Shown piece by piece: positions 1 through 7,644 of a stretch of DNA of 14,354 nt. The notes under the pieces are model-generated. The model worked only from the letters and a program-made list of their open reading frames with translations. It had not been told where the DNA came from and ran no database searches. Origin of the DNA: an uncultured Clostridia bacterium (GTDB taxonomy: Bacteria > Bacillota > Clostridia > Oscillospirales > Acutalibacteraceae). The first letter of the stretch is position 1, and each line of letters starts with the position of its first letter. The position numbers and the translations under genes were made by a program. The stretch spans positions 1 through 14,354 of the forward strand of contig CALWVC010000011.1 in assembly GCA_944384865.1 (NCBI GenBank). The letters are read 5' to 3'.

Positions 1-5
1 AAAAA

Positions 6-14
6 TGGTATAGT
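6..14 (+). promoter_or_regulatory. Possible extended -10 promoter of glmS
   Basis: TGGTATAGT fits the extended -10 pattern TGnTATAAT with one mismatch. It would start transcription near position 21 and leave a leader of about 70 bases before glmS. Any -35 box lies outside the window, so this is only a candidate. The visible leader holds only a weak 5-bp dyad (33-37 with 43-47). Confidence 0.3.
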
Positions 15-78
15 TCTGTTATATAAACTTTATTCATCCGTCATGAAGTCATTGATTTTTCCGGCTTTATGCTTGGCG

Positions 79-86
79 AAAGGTGG
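79..86 (+). promoter_or_regulatory. Ribosome binding site of glmS
   Basis: AAAGGTGG sits 7 bases before the ATG at 94. It selects the start that gives an N-terminal Met-Cys-Gly-Ile-Val. An in-frame ATG at 43 would add 17 residues and bury the catalytic cysteine. Confidence 0.8.
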
Positions 87-93
87 TATTTAT

Positions 94-1920
94 ATGTGCG
101 GTATCGTTGGTTTTACCGGCGTGATACCGGCTGCTCCCGTATTGTTAGAGGGGTTGGCCCGACTCGAATACAGAGGTTATGATTCAGCGGGAATCGCTGT
201 CTTTCAGAACCATAAAATTCTGATTAAAAAAGCCTGTGGCCGGCTGAAAACGCTGTGCGACCTGATCAGCAACGGTATTAACTATAACAGTCCGACCGGT
301 ATCGGACATACCCGTTGGGCAACCCATGGCAAACCGTCAGATGACAACGCGCATCCTCACCGCAGTCAGGATGGCTCGTTTGCCATCGTGCACAATGGCA
401 TCATCGAAAATTACGCCGTGTTGAAACGTCAATTACAAGAAAAAGGCTATCATTTTGCCTCTGAAACAGACACTGAAGTTGTCGCACATTTATTGCAGGA
501 AAATTATAATGGAGATCTGTTTGATACTATCGTCCGTACACTGCAGATGCTGGAAGGTTCCTATGCGCTGGGGATTCTGAACGTGGACCATCCCGATGAG
601 CTGTACGCTGTTCGAAAATCCAGCCCACTGATCGTGGGTATCTCGGACCAGGGCAACATGATTGCTTCGGATATTCCGGCGATTCTGCCGCTGACGCGCA
701 AAGTTTATTATTTGAACGATAACGAGATTGTGCGTCTGACCAAAAACAGCGTGGAAATTTTCGACCTGCAACACCATTTGTTGGATCGTTCAGTTACAAC
801 GATCGATTGGGACGTTTCCGCTGCTGAAAAAGGCGGTTATGAGCATTTTATGATCAAGGAGATCATGGAACAGCCCAAAGCGCTGCGCGACACCATTACG
901 CCGCGCATCAAAAACGGCCAGATTCATCTCGACGGAATTGAAATCGATCAGACGCTACTACAAAACATCCAGCGTATCAATATTATCGCCTGCGGATCCG
1001 CCTATCATGTCGGCGTAGTCGCAAAATATGTCATCGAGGAGCTTTGCCGCATTCCGGTTTTTGCGGAGATTGCTTCAGAGTTCCGATATTCAAACCCGAT
1101 TGTCGACGAAAATTCTCTGGTGATCATTATTAGCCAATCCGGTGAAACCGCCGATACCCTCGCCGCTTTACGCGAGGCAAAAGCCCGGGGCGCTACCATC
1201 CTCTCGATCGTAAACGTCGTTGGCAGTTCTATTGCCAACGAATCAAAAAACGTATTATACACCTGGGCCGGTCCCGAAATCTCTGTCGCCACAACCAAAG
1301 CCTATTCTACTCAGCTGACGCTGATGTATTTGATTGCGCTGTATATCGCCCAACGCTTGGGCCGCATAGATGATACAGAGACCGCCTATCTTCTTGAGCA
1401 GATCGTTGCATTGCCGGATAAAGTTGAGCAGATTTTAAAACTCGCACCGAAAATCGAAACCTTGGCGCAACGATATGCTTATCTGGAGCATGCTTATTTC
1501 ATCGGCAGAAATCTGGATTATGCCGTGGCGCTGGAGGCTTCATTGAAGCTGAAAGAGATCAGCTATATTCATTCAGAAGCGTATGCAGCCGGTGAATTAA
1601 AACACGGCACCATTTCCCTGATCGAAGACGGCACCTTTGTTGCGGGTCTGGCCTGTGTGAAACGGCTGGTCGCCAAAACCATGAGCAATATCAAAGAAGT
1701 CAAGGCTCGAGGCGCTGAAGTTTTGCTGTTGACATGTGAAGACTACGACATCCACAGCGACGAAGTAGATCATATTCTCACCATTCCAAACACGCACGAA
1801 CTGTTGATGCCGTCTTTAGAGGTTGTACCGTTACAATTGCTGGGTTATTACGTAGCAAAAGCGCGTAACTGCGATATTGATAAACCCCGAAATCTAGCTA
1901 AATCCGTTACGGTAGAATAA
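94..1920 (+). CDS. glmS: Glutamine--fructose-6-phosphate aminotransferase (isomerizing), GlmS
   Basis: Makes glucosamine-6-phosphate from fructose-6-phosphate and glutamine, the first step toward UDP-GlcNAc and peptidoglycan, in the cytoplasm. The protein is 608 residues, the usual family length. The N-terminal class II glutaminase domain (about 1-240) starts Met-Cys-Gly, so Cys2 becomes the N-terminal nucleophile after Met removal. It carries YRGYDSAG (27-34), HTRWATHG (72-79) and HNGIIENY (100-107). Two sugar-isomerase (SIS) domains follow: CGSAYHVG (300-307) and SQSGETADT (347-355) lie in the first, and the second runs to the conserved C-terminal tail LAKSVTVE. The start at 94 is set by the glutaminase N-terminus and the AAAGGTGG site; an in-frame upstream ATG at 43 is rejected. 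It appears monocistronic, because a strong hairpin follows 37 bases after the stop and the next gene is convergent. A glmS ribozyme is common upstream in Bacillota, but the 93 leader bases seen do not show one. Confidence 0.98.
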   Translation: MCGIVGFTGVIPAAPVLLEGLARLEYRGYDSAGIAVFQNHKILIKKACGRLKTLCDLISNGINYNSPTGIGHTRWATHGKPSDDNAHPHRSQDGSFAIVHNGIIENYAVLKRQLQEKGYHFASETDTEVVAHLLQENYNGDLFDTIVRTLQMLEGSYALGILNVDHPDELYAVRKSSPLIVGISDQGNMIASDIPAILPLTRKVYYLNDNEIVRLTKNSVEIFDLQHHLLDRSVTTIDWDVSAAEKGGYEHFMIKEIMEQPKALRDTITPRIKNGQIHLDGIEIDQTLLQNIQRINIIACGSAYHVGVVAKYVIEELCRIPVFAEIASEFRYSNPIVDENSLVIIISQSGETADTLAALREAKARGATILSIVNVVGSSIANESKNVLYTWAGPEISVATTKAYSTQLTLMYLIALYIAQRLGRIDDTETAYLLEQIVALPDKVEQILKLAPKIETLAQRYAYLEHAYFIGRNLDYAVALEASLKLKEISYIHSEAYAAGELKHGTISLIEDGTFVAGLACVKRLVAKTMSNIKEVKARGAEVLLLTCEDYDIHSDEVDHILTIPNTHELLMPSLEVVPLQLLGYYVAKARNCDIDKPRNLAKSVTVE

Positions 1921-1957
1921 CAGATCGCGGCGTGCAAATCAACGATTTTTAATTATA

Positions 1958-1998
1958 AAAAGGTCAGATACATGGAACAATCATGTATCTGACCTTTT
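1958..1998. terminator. Bidirectional terminator between glmS and the arylacetate operon
   Basis: A perfect 17-bp inverted repeat (1958-1974 with 1982-1998) closes a 7-base loop. Read on the minus strand, the stem ends in a run of five T followed by AT-rich sequence, a good intrinsic terminator for the leftward operon ending at 2064. On the plus strand the T-run is broken (TTTTCCATTTT) but should still serve glmS. Confidence 0.9.
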
Positions 1999-2063
1999 CC
2001 ATTTTATAAAAATACAAATAGTGCCCTGATAACTGCTTTTAAGACTACAGCAATCATTATATT

Positions 2064-2495
2064 TTAAATCTCGTAAATTTCCGATTCCTTCATAATGCGA
2101 ATATTGCCGTCCTGCAACGCCTGTAGCGCTTTTTCATTGTCCTCTACCCGCAAAATGACAAAGGCTGTCGCGTTGTTTGGATTCAAAAACGCATACATAT
2201 ACTCGATGCTGATCTGTCGGTCAGACAACACCTTAATCGCTCGTGCCAGACCACCGGGATGATCTGGAATCGCAATGGCGATCACCCCGGTTAATGTTAC
2301 CGTAATAGAGGCTGTTTTCAACGCATCCAGCGCTTTCTGCGGATTATTCACAATCAGCCGCAAAATGCCGTAATCCGTTGTATCTGCAATCGACAGCGCC
2401 CGAATATCAATATTGTTGCTTGCAAGAATCTGGGTGACCTCCGCCATTCTTCCTGCCTTGTTTTCAACAAAAATAGACAACTGCTTGATAATCAT
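2064..2495 (-). CDS. Tandem ACT-domain protein (COG4747-like)
   Basis: A 143-residue protein built of two ACT domains, about 1-68 and 70-143, with no enzymatic domain. The first starts IIKQLSIFVENKAGRMAEVT, and the second has the IPDHPGGLARAIKVLSD motif; this Gly-containing turn before the first helix is where ACT domains usually bind amino acids. Stand-alone double-ACT proteins of this kind are frequent neighbours of phenylacetate-CoA ligases and 2-oxoacid:ferredoxin oxidoreductases. A role as sensor of an aromatic amino acid or related ligand, acting on the operon's enzymes, is inference. It is the last gene of the operon, starting 17 bases after the upstream ligase stop, with AAAGGGG (2504-2510) 8 bases before the ATG. 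A strong terminator follows 66 bases downstream. It is neither acetolactate synthase small subunit nor a PurU-type hydrolase: the length and the absence of other domains exclude both. Confidence 0.88.
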   Translation of the reverse strand: MIIKQLSIFVENKAGRMAEVTQILASNNIDIRALSIADTTDYGILRLIVNNPQKALDALKTASITVTLTGVIAIAIPDHPGGLARAIKVLSDRQISIEYMYAFLNPNNATAFVILRVEDNEKALQALQDGNIRIMKESEIYEI

Positions 2496-2512
2496 ATCTA
2501 CAACCCCTTTGA

Positions 2513-3817
2513 TTATAATTTGCGTTTATCAATTACCCGCACTGCTTTTCCTTCAGAACGGGGCAACGACTTGGGCTCCACCAGTTTCACCTTTGCCGAA
2601 ATATTTAAAATCTGCTGCAATGCAGCGGAAATCTCCTGTTCTTTGGCAGCAATATTCTTCACACTGTCTGAAAAAGTTGCATCGCTCATTTCAATTAAGA
2701 CTTCCATCGTATCCAGATTTCCTGCGCGGTCTACAACAATCTGATAATTTGGCTCCATCTGTAGCTGCAATAATACATGCTCCACCTGGGACGGAAACAC
2801 ATTGATCCCCCGGATAATCAGCATATCGTCTGTGCGACCATGAGGCTTTGACATTTTAACCAGCGTACGCCCGCAGGAGCACTCCTTACGAATCAGCGCG
2901 CAGATATCCCTGGTACGATACCGCAGCAATGGCAGCGCCTGTTTGCTGATACAGGTGAAAACCAACTCGCCATACTCCCCGTCCGGTAACGGTTTCCCGG
3001 TATCCGGATCTACGATCTCCGGATAAAAATGGTCTTCGTTAATATGCATACCGCTTTGTTCGCTGCATTCAAAAGCCACGCCCGGCCCGCAGATTTCCGA
3101 CAGGCCATAAATATCATATGCCTTAATATGCAGCTTCTTTTCGATCTCGCGGCGCATATTCTCGCTCCAAGGTTCAGCGCCGAAAATACCGGCGCGCAGC
3201 GGAATTTTAGCGGTATCCACGCCCAGCTCCGCACACATTTCGCCAATGAACATTGCATAAGAAGGGGTACAACACAAAATATCCGATTGAAAATCCTGTA
3301 AGATCTGCACCTGCCGTTTTGTATTGCCGGAGGAAACCGGAATAACCGTAGCGCCGAGCTTGGCAGCGCCGTCATGCAAGCCCAATCCGCCTGTAAACAA
3401 CCCATAGCCATAAGAAACATGCACAAAATCAGACTTTGTGCCACCGGCCGCCACAATGGCCCGGGCAGCCGATTCTGCCCAAACGTCCAGATCATGCTGG
3501 GTATATCCTACAACCGTCTGCTTGCCGGTCGTACCCGAAGAGGCATGAATACGAATCAGATTCTCCCGCGGTTCAGCAAACAGACCATAAGGAAAATGGT
3601 CCCGCAGATCCGTTTTGCAGGTAAAGGGCAGTTTATAAACATCGTCAATATTCCGAATGTCCTCCGGCTGCAGTCCCATTTCATCAAACTTCTGTTTATA
3701 AAATGGAACCCGTTCATAACAGCGCCGTACCAAATCCCGCAATCGGGCAGACTGCAACTCTCGTAGCTGTTCTCTGGAAGCAGTCTCAATTTCCGGCTGA
3801 AAATATCTCTGCATCAT
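2513..3817 (-). CDS. paaK: Phenylacetate-CoA ligase family protein, copy 1 (operon-distal)
   Basis: AMP-forming aryl-acid CoA ligase: arylacetate + ATP + CoA gives arylacetyl-CoA + AMP + PPi, in the cytoplasm. It has 434 residues, normal for PaaK. The N-terminal adenylation core carries the phosphate-binding loop HASSGTTGK (91-99), YGLSE (237-241), YRTRD (300-304), a CSCGRT turn (313-318) and GRTDDMLIIRGINVFPSQVE (327-346) leading into the mobile C-terminal domain. The likely catalytic lysine is Lys424 in GKAVRVID. The loop lysine is followed by Gln100, where the sister copy and most relatives have proline. The start is one of two adjacent ATG codons (3817 or 3814); GAGGAG at 3823-3828 sits better for the second. 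It starts 12 bases after iorB stops. It is clearly a paralogue of the ligase at 6265-7578 but not a recent duplicate. Substrate choice (phenyl-, hydroxyphenyl- or indoleacetate) cannot be read from sequence. Confidence 0.93.
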   Translation of the reverse strand: MMQRYFQPEIETASREQLRELQSARLRDLVRRCYERVPFYKQKFDEMGLQPEDIRNIDDVYKLPFTCKTDLRDHFPYGLFAEPRENLIRIHASSGTTGKQTVVGYTQHDLDVWAESAARAIVAAGGTKSDFVHVSYGYGLFTGGLGLHDGAAKLGATVIPVSSGNTKRQVQILQDFQSDILCCTPSYAMFIGEMCAELGVDTAKIPLRAGIFGAEPWSENMRREIEKKLHIKAYDIYGLSEICGPGVAFECSEQSGMHINEDHFYPEIVDPDTGKPLPDGEYGELVFTCISKQALPLLRYRTRDICALIRKECSCGRTLVKMSKPHGRTDDMLIIRGINVFPSQVEHVLLQLQMEPNYQIVVDRAGNLDTMEVLIEMSDATFSDSVKNIAAKEQEISAALQQILNISAKVKLVEPKSLPRSEGKAVRVIDKRKL

Positions 3818-3829
3818 CCCATCTCCTCA

Positions 3830-4414
3830 TCAGCAAGCTTTCGCAGCATCATATCCCAACCGCAACGCGGCAAGGTTCATATCCACAAATTTTTGAGGCA
3901 CTGTTTGCCGTACCGCCGTTTCAAAAATATCATATGCAATATCGGTATGCTGGGCCATCGCGCCCAGCAACACGACGTTCGTGACCTTAGAGGAGCCCGC
4001 CTGCATGGCAGCCGCCAGCGCATCCATCGCCACAACATTCACACCACAGTCACGGATCGTCTGCAGAACGCCCGTCGGATATTTCGCCACACCAGTAATC
4101 ACCGGCATCGGATCAATCTGCTGCGTATTGACGATCAACACGCCGTCGCGCTTTAAATAAGGCAGCCATCTGGCAGCTTCCAATTGTTCAAAAGCCAGAA
4201 TAATATCTGCTTCTCCCTTGTTGATAATCGGTGAACTGATTTGCTTTCCGGCTTTTACATAGGTCACAACCGAACCGCCGCGCTGCGACATGCCATGAAC
4301 TTCGCTGACCTTGACATCCATTCCTTCCAGCATAACGGCGCAGCCCAACAGCCGGCTGGCAAGTAACGTCCCCTGCCCGCCGACGCCCACAATCATTACA
4401 TTCAGATCTTTCAT
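3830..4414 (-). CDS. iorB: Indolepyruvate:ferredoxin oxidoreductase, beta (gamma-domain) subunit IorB
   Basis: The smaller subunit of the cytoplasmic enzyme that converts arylpyruvates and CoA to arylacetyl-CoA and CO2, reducing ferredoxin. The protein is 194 residues, usual for IorB. It belongs to the pyruvate/ketoisovalerate oxidoreductase gamma family: a Rossmann-like start with VGVGGQGT (9-16), then EVHGMSQRGGSV (38-49), the signature loop that contacts the thiamine site of the partner subunit. It carries no iron-sulfur motif, as expected, because the clusters sit in IorA. It lies 97 bases after iorA, a long gap for this compact operon, and its stop is 12 bases before the next ligase. The upstream AAGGATG is about 10 bases from the ATG, a weaker site than its neighbours have. 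Confidence 0.96.
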   Translation of the reverse strand: MKDLNVMIVGVGGQGTLLASRLLGCAVMLEGMDVKVSEVHGMSQRGGSVVTYVKAGKQISSPIINKGEADIILAFEQLEAARWLPYLKRDGVLIVNTQQIDPMPVITGVAKYPTGVLQTIRDCGVNVVAMDALAAAMQAGSSKVTNVVLLGAMAQHTDIAYDIFETAVRQTVPQKFVDMNLAALRLGYDAAKAC

Positions 4415-4511
4415 ATCTCAAATCATCCTTTTCGCAAAATCCAGATTCCTCAGAGAACCAGCGACGGTTTCAAACGCCGCACTCGTTAGCACATCTATTT
4501 TTAAAGATCAA
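4415..4511 (-). other. iorA-iorB intercistronic spacer with possible hairpin
   Basis: These 97 bases separate two genes whose products are obligate partners, while the other junctions in the operon are 12 to 17 bases. GCGGCG (4480-4475 on the minus strand) can pair with CGTCGC (4466-4461) with one G-T pair and an 8-base loop. A 24-codon open frame (4492-4418) ends just before iorB, but it has no ribosome site and resembles nothing I know. Confidence 0.35.
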
Positions 4512-6251
4512 TCATTCTCTGACGATTGCATCAAATTTACACAATTGCGTGCAAACATCGCAACCCACGCATTGCGTAAAATCAATCTGCGCCTTGCCGT
4601 CGCGCATGGAAATAGCCGGACAGCCAATCTGCATACAGGCCTTGCAGCTTTTGCATTTATCGGTCTGCACTGTCAGGGGCGGACGATGTTTTACATATTT
4701 CATCAACACGCAGGGACGGCGTGAAATAACCAGTGACGGTTCTTTTTTTGCTACTTCCTCTTTAATAACCTTATAGGTTTCGTCCAAATCGTAAGGATCC
4801 ACAACCCGTACGCTTTGGAATCCCACAGCCTTTGCCAGCGCTTCCAGATCTACCGCAACCGTCGGATCATTTTTGATGGTATAACCGGTTGTCGGATTCT
4901 GTTGATGTCCGGTCATACCGGTGATGGAATTATCCAACACAATCACCGTCGAAACACCCTTGTTGTATGCGGTGTTAATAATTCCTGTGATGCCCGAATG
5001 CACAAAAGTGGAATCACCGATTACCGCTACAGACTGCGCGGCAAAGTCGTCGCCCCGGGCCTTGTTCATCCCGTGCAGCGCTGAAACTGAAGCGCCCATA
5101 CAAATACAGGTATCGATCGCTGACAGCGGCGCCAGCGCCCCCAGCGTATAACAGCCGATGTCGCCGCTGACCCGCACCTTTAACCGCTTTAACGTATAAA
5201 ACAGCCCCCGGTGCGGACAACCGGCACACAGCACCGGCGGACGCGCCGGAATATCCAGATCTGTTTGCACAAATGGCACATGCTCGCCCAGAATTTTCTC
5301 TCTGACGATTTCCTGATTATACTCGCCCAGGTAACCGAATAATTCTTTTCCGATCACCTGCACGCCATGCGCCTTACAGTGATTTTCAATGATACCGTCC
5401 AACTCTTCAATCACATAAACCTGCTCAAATTGTTCTGCAAAATTGCGAATCAACGCTACAGGCAACGGGTTTACCATGCCTAATTTTAAATACGATGCAC
5501 GTTCGCCTAACGCTTCCTTTGCATATTGATAACAAATACCGGCGGTAATCACGCCAATCTTGGCACCGGTGTTGTATTCAACCCGGTTTAATGCACAGTT
5601 TTCCGCATAATCTGCAAGTTGCTGCATCCGCTGCTCTACAAAAGCATGGCGCTTGATCGCCATGGCCGGCATCATTACATATTTCTGCGGATTTTTTTCA
5701 AAATCGCGCAACGCAACGTCCTGCCGCGGCTCCAGTGTAACCAGACTTCTGGAATGCGAAACCCGCGTGGTCAGACGCAGCAATACCGGCGTGTCAAACT
5801 GCTCCGACAGTTCATATGCGATTTTGGCATAGTCCTTACATTCCTGAGAGTCTGCCGGTTCCAGCATCGGCGTCTTGGAGGCAATCGCATGATGTCGGCT
5901 GTCCTGCTCGTTCTGAGAAGAATGCATGCCCGGATCATCCGCCACCGCAATCATCAGGCCGCCGTTGACGCCGGTGTAAGACGCTGTGTATAACGGATCA
6001 GCAGCAACATTCAGCCCCACATGCTTCATGGCGGAAAAAGCTCTTGCGCCGCTGATCGCCGCACCGGCGGCGACCTCTACCGCAACTTTTTCATTTGGAG
6101 CCCACTCACAGTAAATTTCATCATTTTGCGCTGCAAACTCAGTGATCTCTGTGCTGGGTGTTCCCGGATAACTGGAAATGACCGTCACGCCTGCTTCATA
6201 TAGTCCACGGGCCACCGCCTGGTTGCCCAAAAACAGTTCTTTGTTTTCCAT
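4512..6251 (-). CDS. iorA: Indolepyruvate:ferredoxin oxidoreductase, alpha subunit IorA
   Basis: The large, thiamine-diphosphate and iron-sulfur subunit of indolepyruvate:ferredoxin oxidoreductase; with IorB it interconverts arylpyruvate and arylacetyl-CoA plus CO2 using ferredoxin. It has 579 residues, close to the usual length. The N-terminal pyrimidine-binding domain has SSYPGTPSTE (26-35). LCAGCPHRG (341-349) opens the C-terminal TPP-binding region, with GDSTF (412-416) and Asn441 forming the GDS...N metal and diphosphate site. Two ferredoxin-type cluster motifs end the chain: Cys533, 536, 539, 544 followed by Pro, and Cys561, 564, 567, 571 followed by Lys rather than the usual Pro. The start is the ATG at 6251, preceded by GGAGG (6257-6261); an in-frame TTG at 6263 overlaps that ribosome site and is rejected. 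It begins 13 bases after the upstream ligase stop, so the two are probably co-translated. Oxygen-sensitive enzymes of this type point to an anaerobe. Confidence 0.97.
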   Translation of the reverse strand: MENKELFLGNQAVARGLYEAGVTVISSYPGTPSTEITEFAAQNDEIYCEWAPNEKVAVEVAAGAAISGARAFSAMKHVGLNVAADPLYTASYTGVNGGLMIAVADDPGMHSSQNEQDSRHHAIASKTPMLEPADSQECKDYAKIAYELSEQFDTPVLLRLTTRVSHSRSLVTLEPRQDVALRDFEKNPQKYVMMPAMAIKRHAFVEQRMQQLADYAENCALNRVEYNTGAKIGVITAGICYQYAKEALGERASYLKLGMVNPLPVALIRNFAEQFEQVYVIEELDGIIENHCKAHGVQVIGKELFGYLGEYNQEIVREKILGEHVPFVQTDLDIPARPPVLCAGCPHRGLFYTLKRLKVRVSGDIGCYTLGALAPLSAIDTCICMGASVSALHGMNKARGDDFAAQSVAVIGDSTFVHSGITGIINTAYNKGVSTVIVLDNSITGMTGHQQNPTTGYTIKNDPTVAVDLEALAKAVGFQSVRVVDPYDLDETYKVIKEEVAKKEPSLVISRRPCVLMKYVKHRPPLTVQTDKCKSCKACMQIGCPAISMRDGKAQIDFTQCVGCDVCTQLCKFDAIVRE

Positions 6252-6256
6252 ATAAA

Positions 6257-6261
6257 CCTCC
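6257..6261 (-). promoter_or_regulatory. Ribosome binding site fixing the iorA start
   Basis: GGAGG on the minus strand, 5 bases before the ATG at 6251. It overlaps the alternative TTG at 6263-6261, which therefore cannot be the main start. Confidence 0.75.
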
Positions 6262-6264
6262 AAC

Positions 6265-7578
6265 TCAATGCTCGTTTCTCAGATCAATAACACGCCGCGC
6301 CTTTCCTGTAAACCGTTCCAGCGATTTAGGCTCAGCCAACGTTACCTTAACCGAAAGGCCCAAAACCGTGCGCAATCGGTTTTTAATCTCATTTTGTACC
6401 GCTTCCAGCTCAGCGAACTTTTCCAGCACAGAGCCGTCGACCAGTTCCACCTTCACTTCCAGCGTATCGGCAAAACCTTCCCGCCGGACAATCAACTGAT
6501 AGTGCGGGCCGATTTTCTGCATGCCCACCAGTGCGCTTTCCACCTGAGACGGAAATACGTTCACGCCCCGGATTTTCAGCATATCGTCGCTGCGGCCCTT
6601 AATTTTGTCCATACGCGCAGTCGTCCGTCCGCATGCGCAGGGTTCTTCGGTAATTTTTGTGATATCTTTCGTGCGGTATCGCAGCAGCGGGATCGCTTCT
6701 TTGGTCAGCGTCGTTACGACCAGTTCGCCGGTCTCTCCAACCGGCAGCACCTCCAACGTCTGGGGATTGATGGTTTCACACAAGAAATGATCTTCGTTGA
6801 TATGTAATCCGCAGCGCAGCTGACATTCGCCAGACATACCCGGCCCACAAACTTCCGAAAGACCGTAATTATCTGTTACAAACATCCCCCAGCCCTGCTC
6901 GATCCGGTCCCGCATTTCAGGCGTGCAGCCTTCGGATCCCAGCAGCCCCAGCCGCAGGTGATACTGCTCCATCGGATAGCCGGATTCTTTTGCACATTCC
7001 GCCATATACAACGCGTAAGACGGCGTAGCCACTAAAGCGTTTGTTTTAAAATCCCGCATAAACATCAGCTGCTTTTCGGTATTGCCGGAAGAACACGGTA
7101 CTACTGCCGCACCGATTTTTTCCAACCCATAATGCAGCCCCAACGCACCGGTAAACATGCCGTATCCGAACGCAATCTGCACAATGGTATGATCGTCAGC
7201 ACCCGCCGCCGTGGTAATACGCGCGACCATCTGCGCCCAGTTTTCCAGATCGTTTTTGGTATATCCAACCACAGTCGGTTTGCCGGTGGTACCAGAAGAA
7301 GCATGGATCCGCGCGATCTTCTGCATCGGTACCGCAAATAGCCCAAACGGGTAATGATCGCGCAAATCGTCTTTCGTAGTAAACGGAATATATTGCACAT
7401 CCGACAGCGTTTTGATCTTTTCAGCCGTCACACCCGCTTTGGTCAAACGTTCGTAATAAAAGGGCACATTGTTTATACAATAGCCCACCAGATGTTTCAG
7501 CCGTTCCAACTGCAGCGCGCGAATATCGGCCCGTCGCATGGTTTCAGCGTTTCGATCCCAGATAGCGATTTTGCTCAT
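6265..7578 (-). CDS. paaK: Phenylacetate-CoA ligase family protein, copy 2 (operon-proximal)
   Basis: AMP-forming aryl-acid CoA ligase of 437 residues and first gene of the operon. It would join CoA to an arylacetate, supplying or consuming the thioester handled by IorAB. The adenylation core shows HASSGTTGKP (92-101) with the standard proline, YGLSE (239-243), YRTKD (301-305), CACGRT (314-319) and GRSDDMLKIRGVNVFPSQVE (329-348). The probable catalytic lysine is Lys426 in GKARRVID. Alignment by eye with copy 1 is collinear over the whole length with many substitutions, so this is an old duplication or two separate acquisitions, probably with different acid preferences. The ATG at 7578 follows AGGG (7586-7589) at 7 bases. 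The promoter lies only about 20 bases upstream of the ATG, which leaves no room for a leader riboswitch or attenuator. Confidence 0.94.
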   Translation of the reverse strand: MSKIAIWDRNAETMRRADIRALQLERLKHLVGYCINNVPFYYERLTKAGVTAEKIKTLSDVQYIPFTTKDDLRDHYPFGLFAVPMQKIARIHASSGTTGKPTVVGYTKNDLENWAQMVARITTAAGADDHTIVQIAFGYGMFTGALGLHYGLEKIGAAVVPCSSGNTEKQLMFMRDFKTNALVATPSYALYMAECAKESGYPMEQYHLRLGLLGSEGCTPEMRDRIEQGWGMFVTDNYGLSEVCGPGMSGECQLRCGLHINEDHFLCETINPQTLEVLPVGETGELVVTTLTKEAIPLLRYRTKDITKITEEPCACGRTTARMDKIKGRSDDMLKIRGVNVFPSQVESALVGMQKIGPHYQLIVRREGFADTLEVKVELVDGSVLEKFAELEAVQNEIKNRLRTVLGLSVKVTLAEPKSLERFTGKARRVIDLRNEH

Positions 7579-7604
7579 TCCCTTTCCCTGAAGAATTTAT
7601 GCAA

Positions 7605-7633
7605 ATTATATCATATTTACAGGTAAAAGGAAA
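7605..7633 (-). promoter_or_regulatory. Promoter of the paaK-iorA-iorB-paaK-ACT operon
   Basis: TATAAT (7610-7605) is preceded by TG one base upstream (7613-7612), a perfect extended -10. The -35 region at 17-base spacing (7633-7628) reads TTTCCT, a poor match. Transcription would start near 7598, giving a leader of about 20 bases. A weak -35 with an extended -10 is compatible with activator control. Confidence 0.7.
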
Positions 7634-7644
7634 GTCTTTTTTAC

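Noticed and set aside
43..93. In-frame ATG 17 codons before glmS giving a longer N-terminus
   Set aside because: GlmS needs Cys as residue 2 for its N-terminal nucleophile, and AAAGGTGG is correctly placed for the ATG at 94.
3010..3495. 161-codon open frame on the minus strand inside the copy 1 ligase
   Set aside because: An overlapping frame of a strongly supported paaK-type gene with no family resemblance; the same holds for other long frames inside iorA, the ligases and glmS.
4415..4492. 24-codon open frame from GTG 4492 to TGA 4418, in frame with iorB
   Set aside because: No ribosome site, no recognisable sequence, and IorB starts normally at 4414. It is too short to separate from chance.
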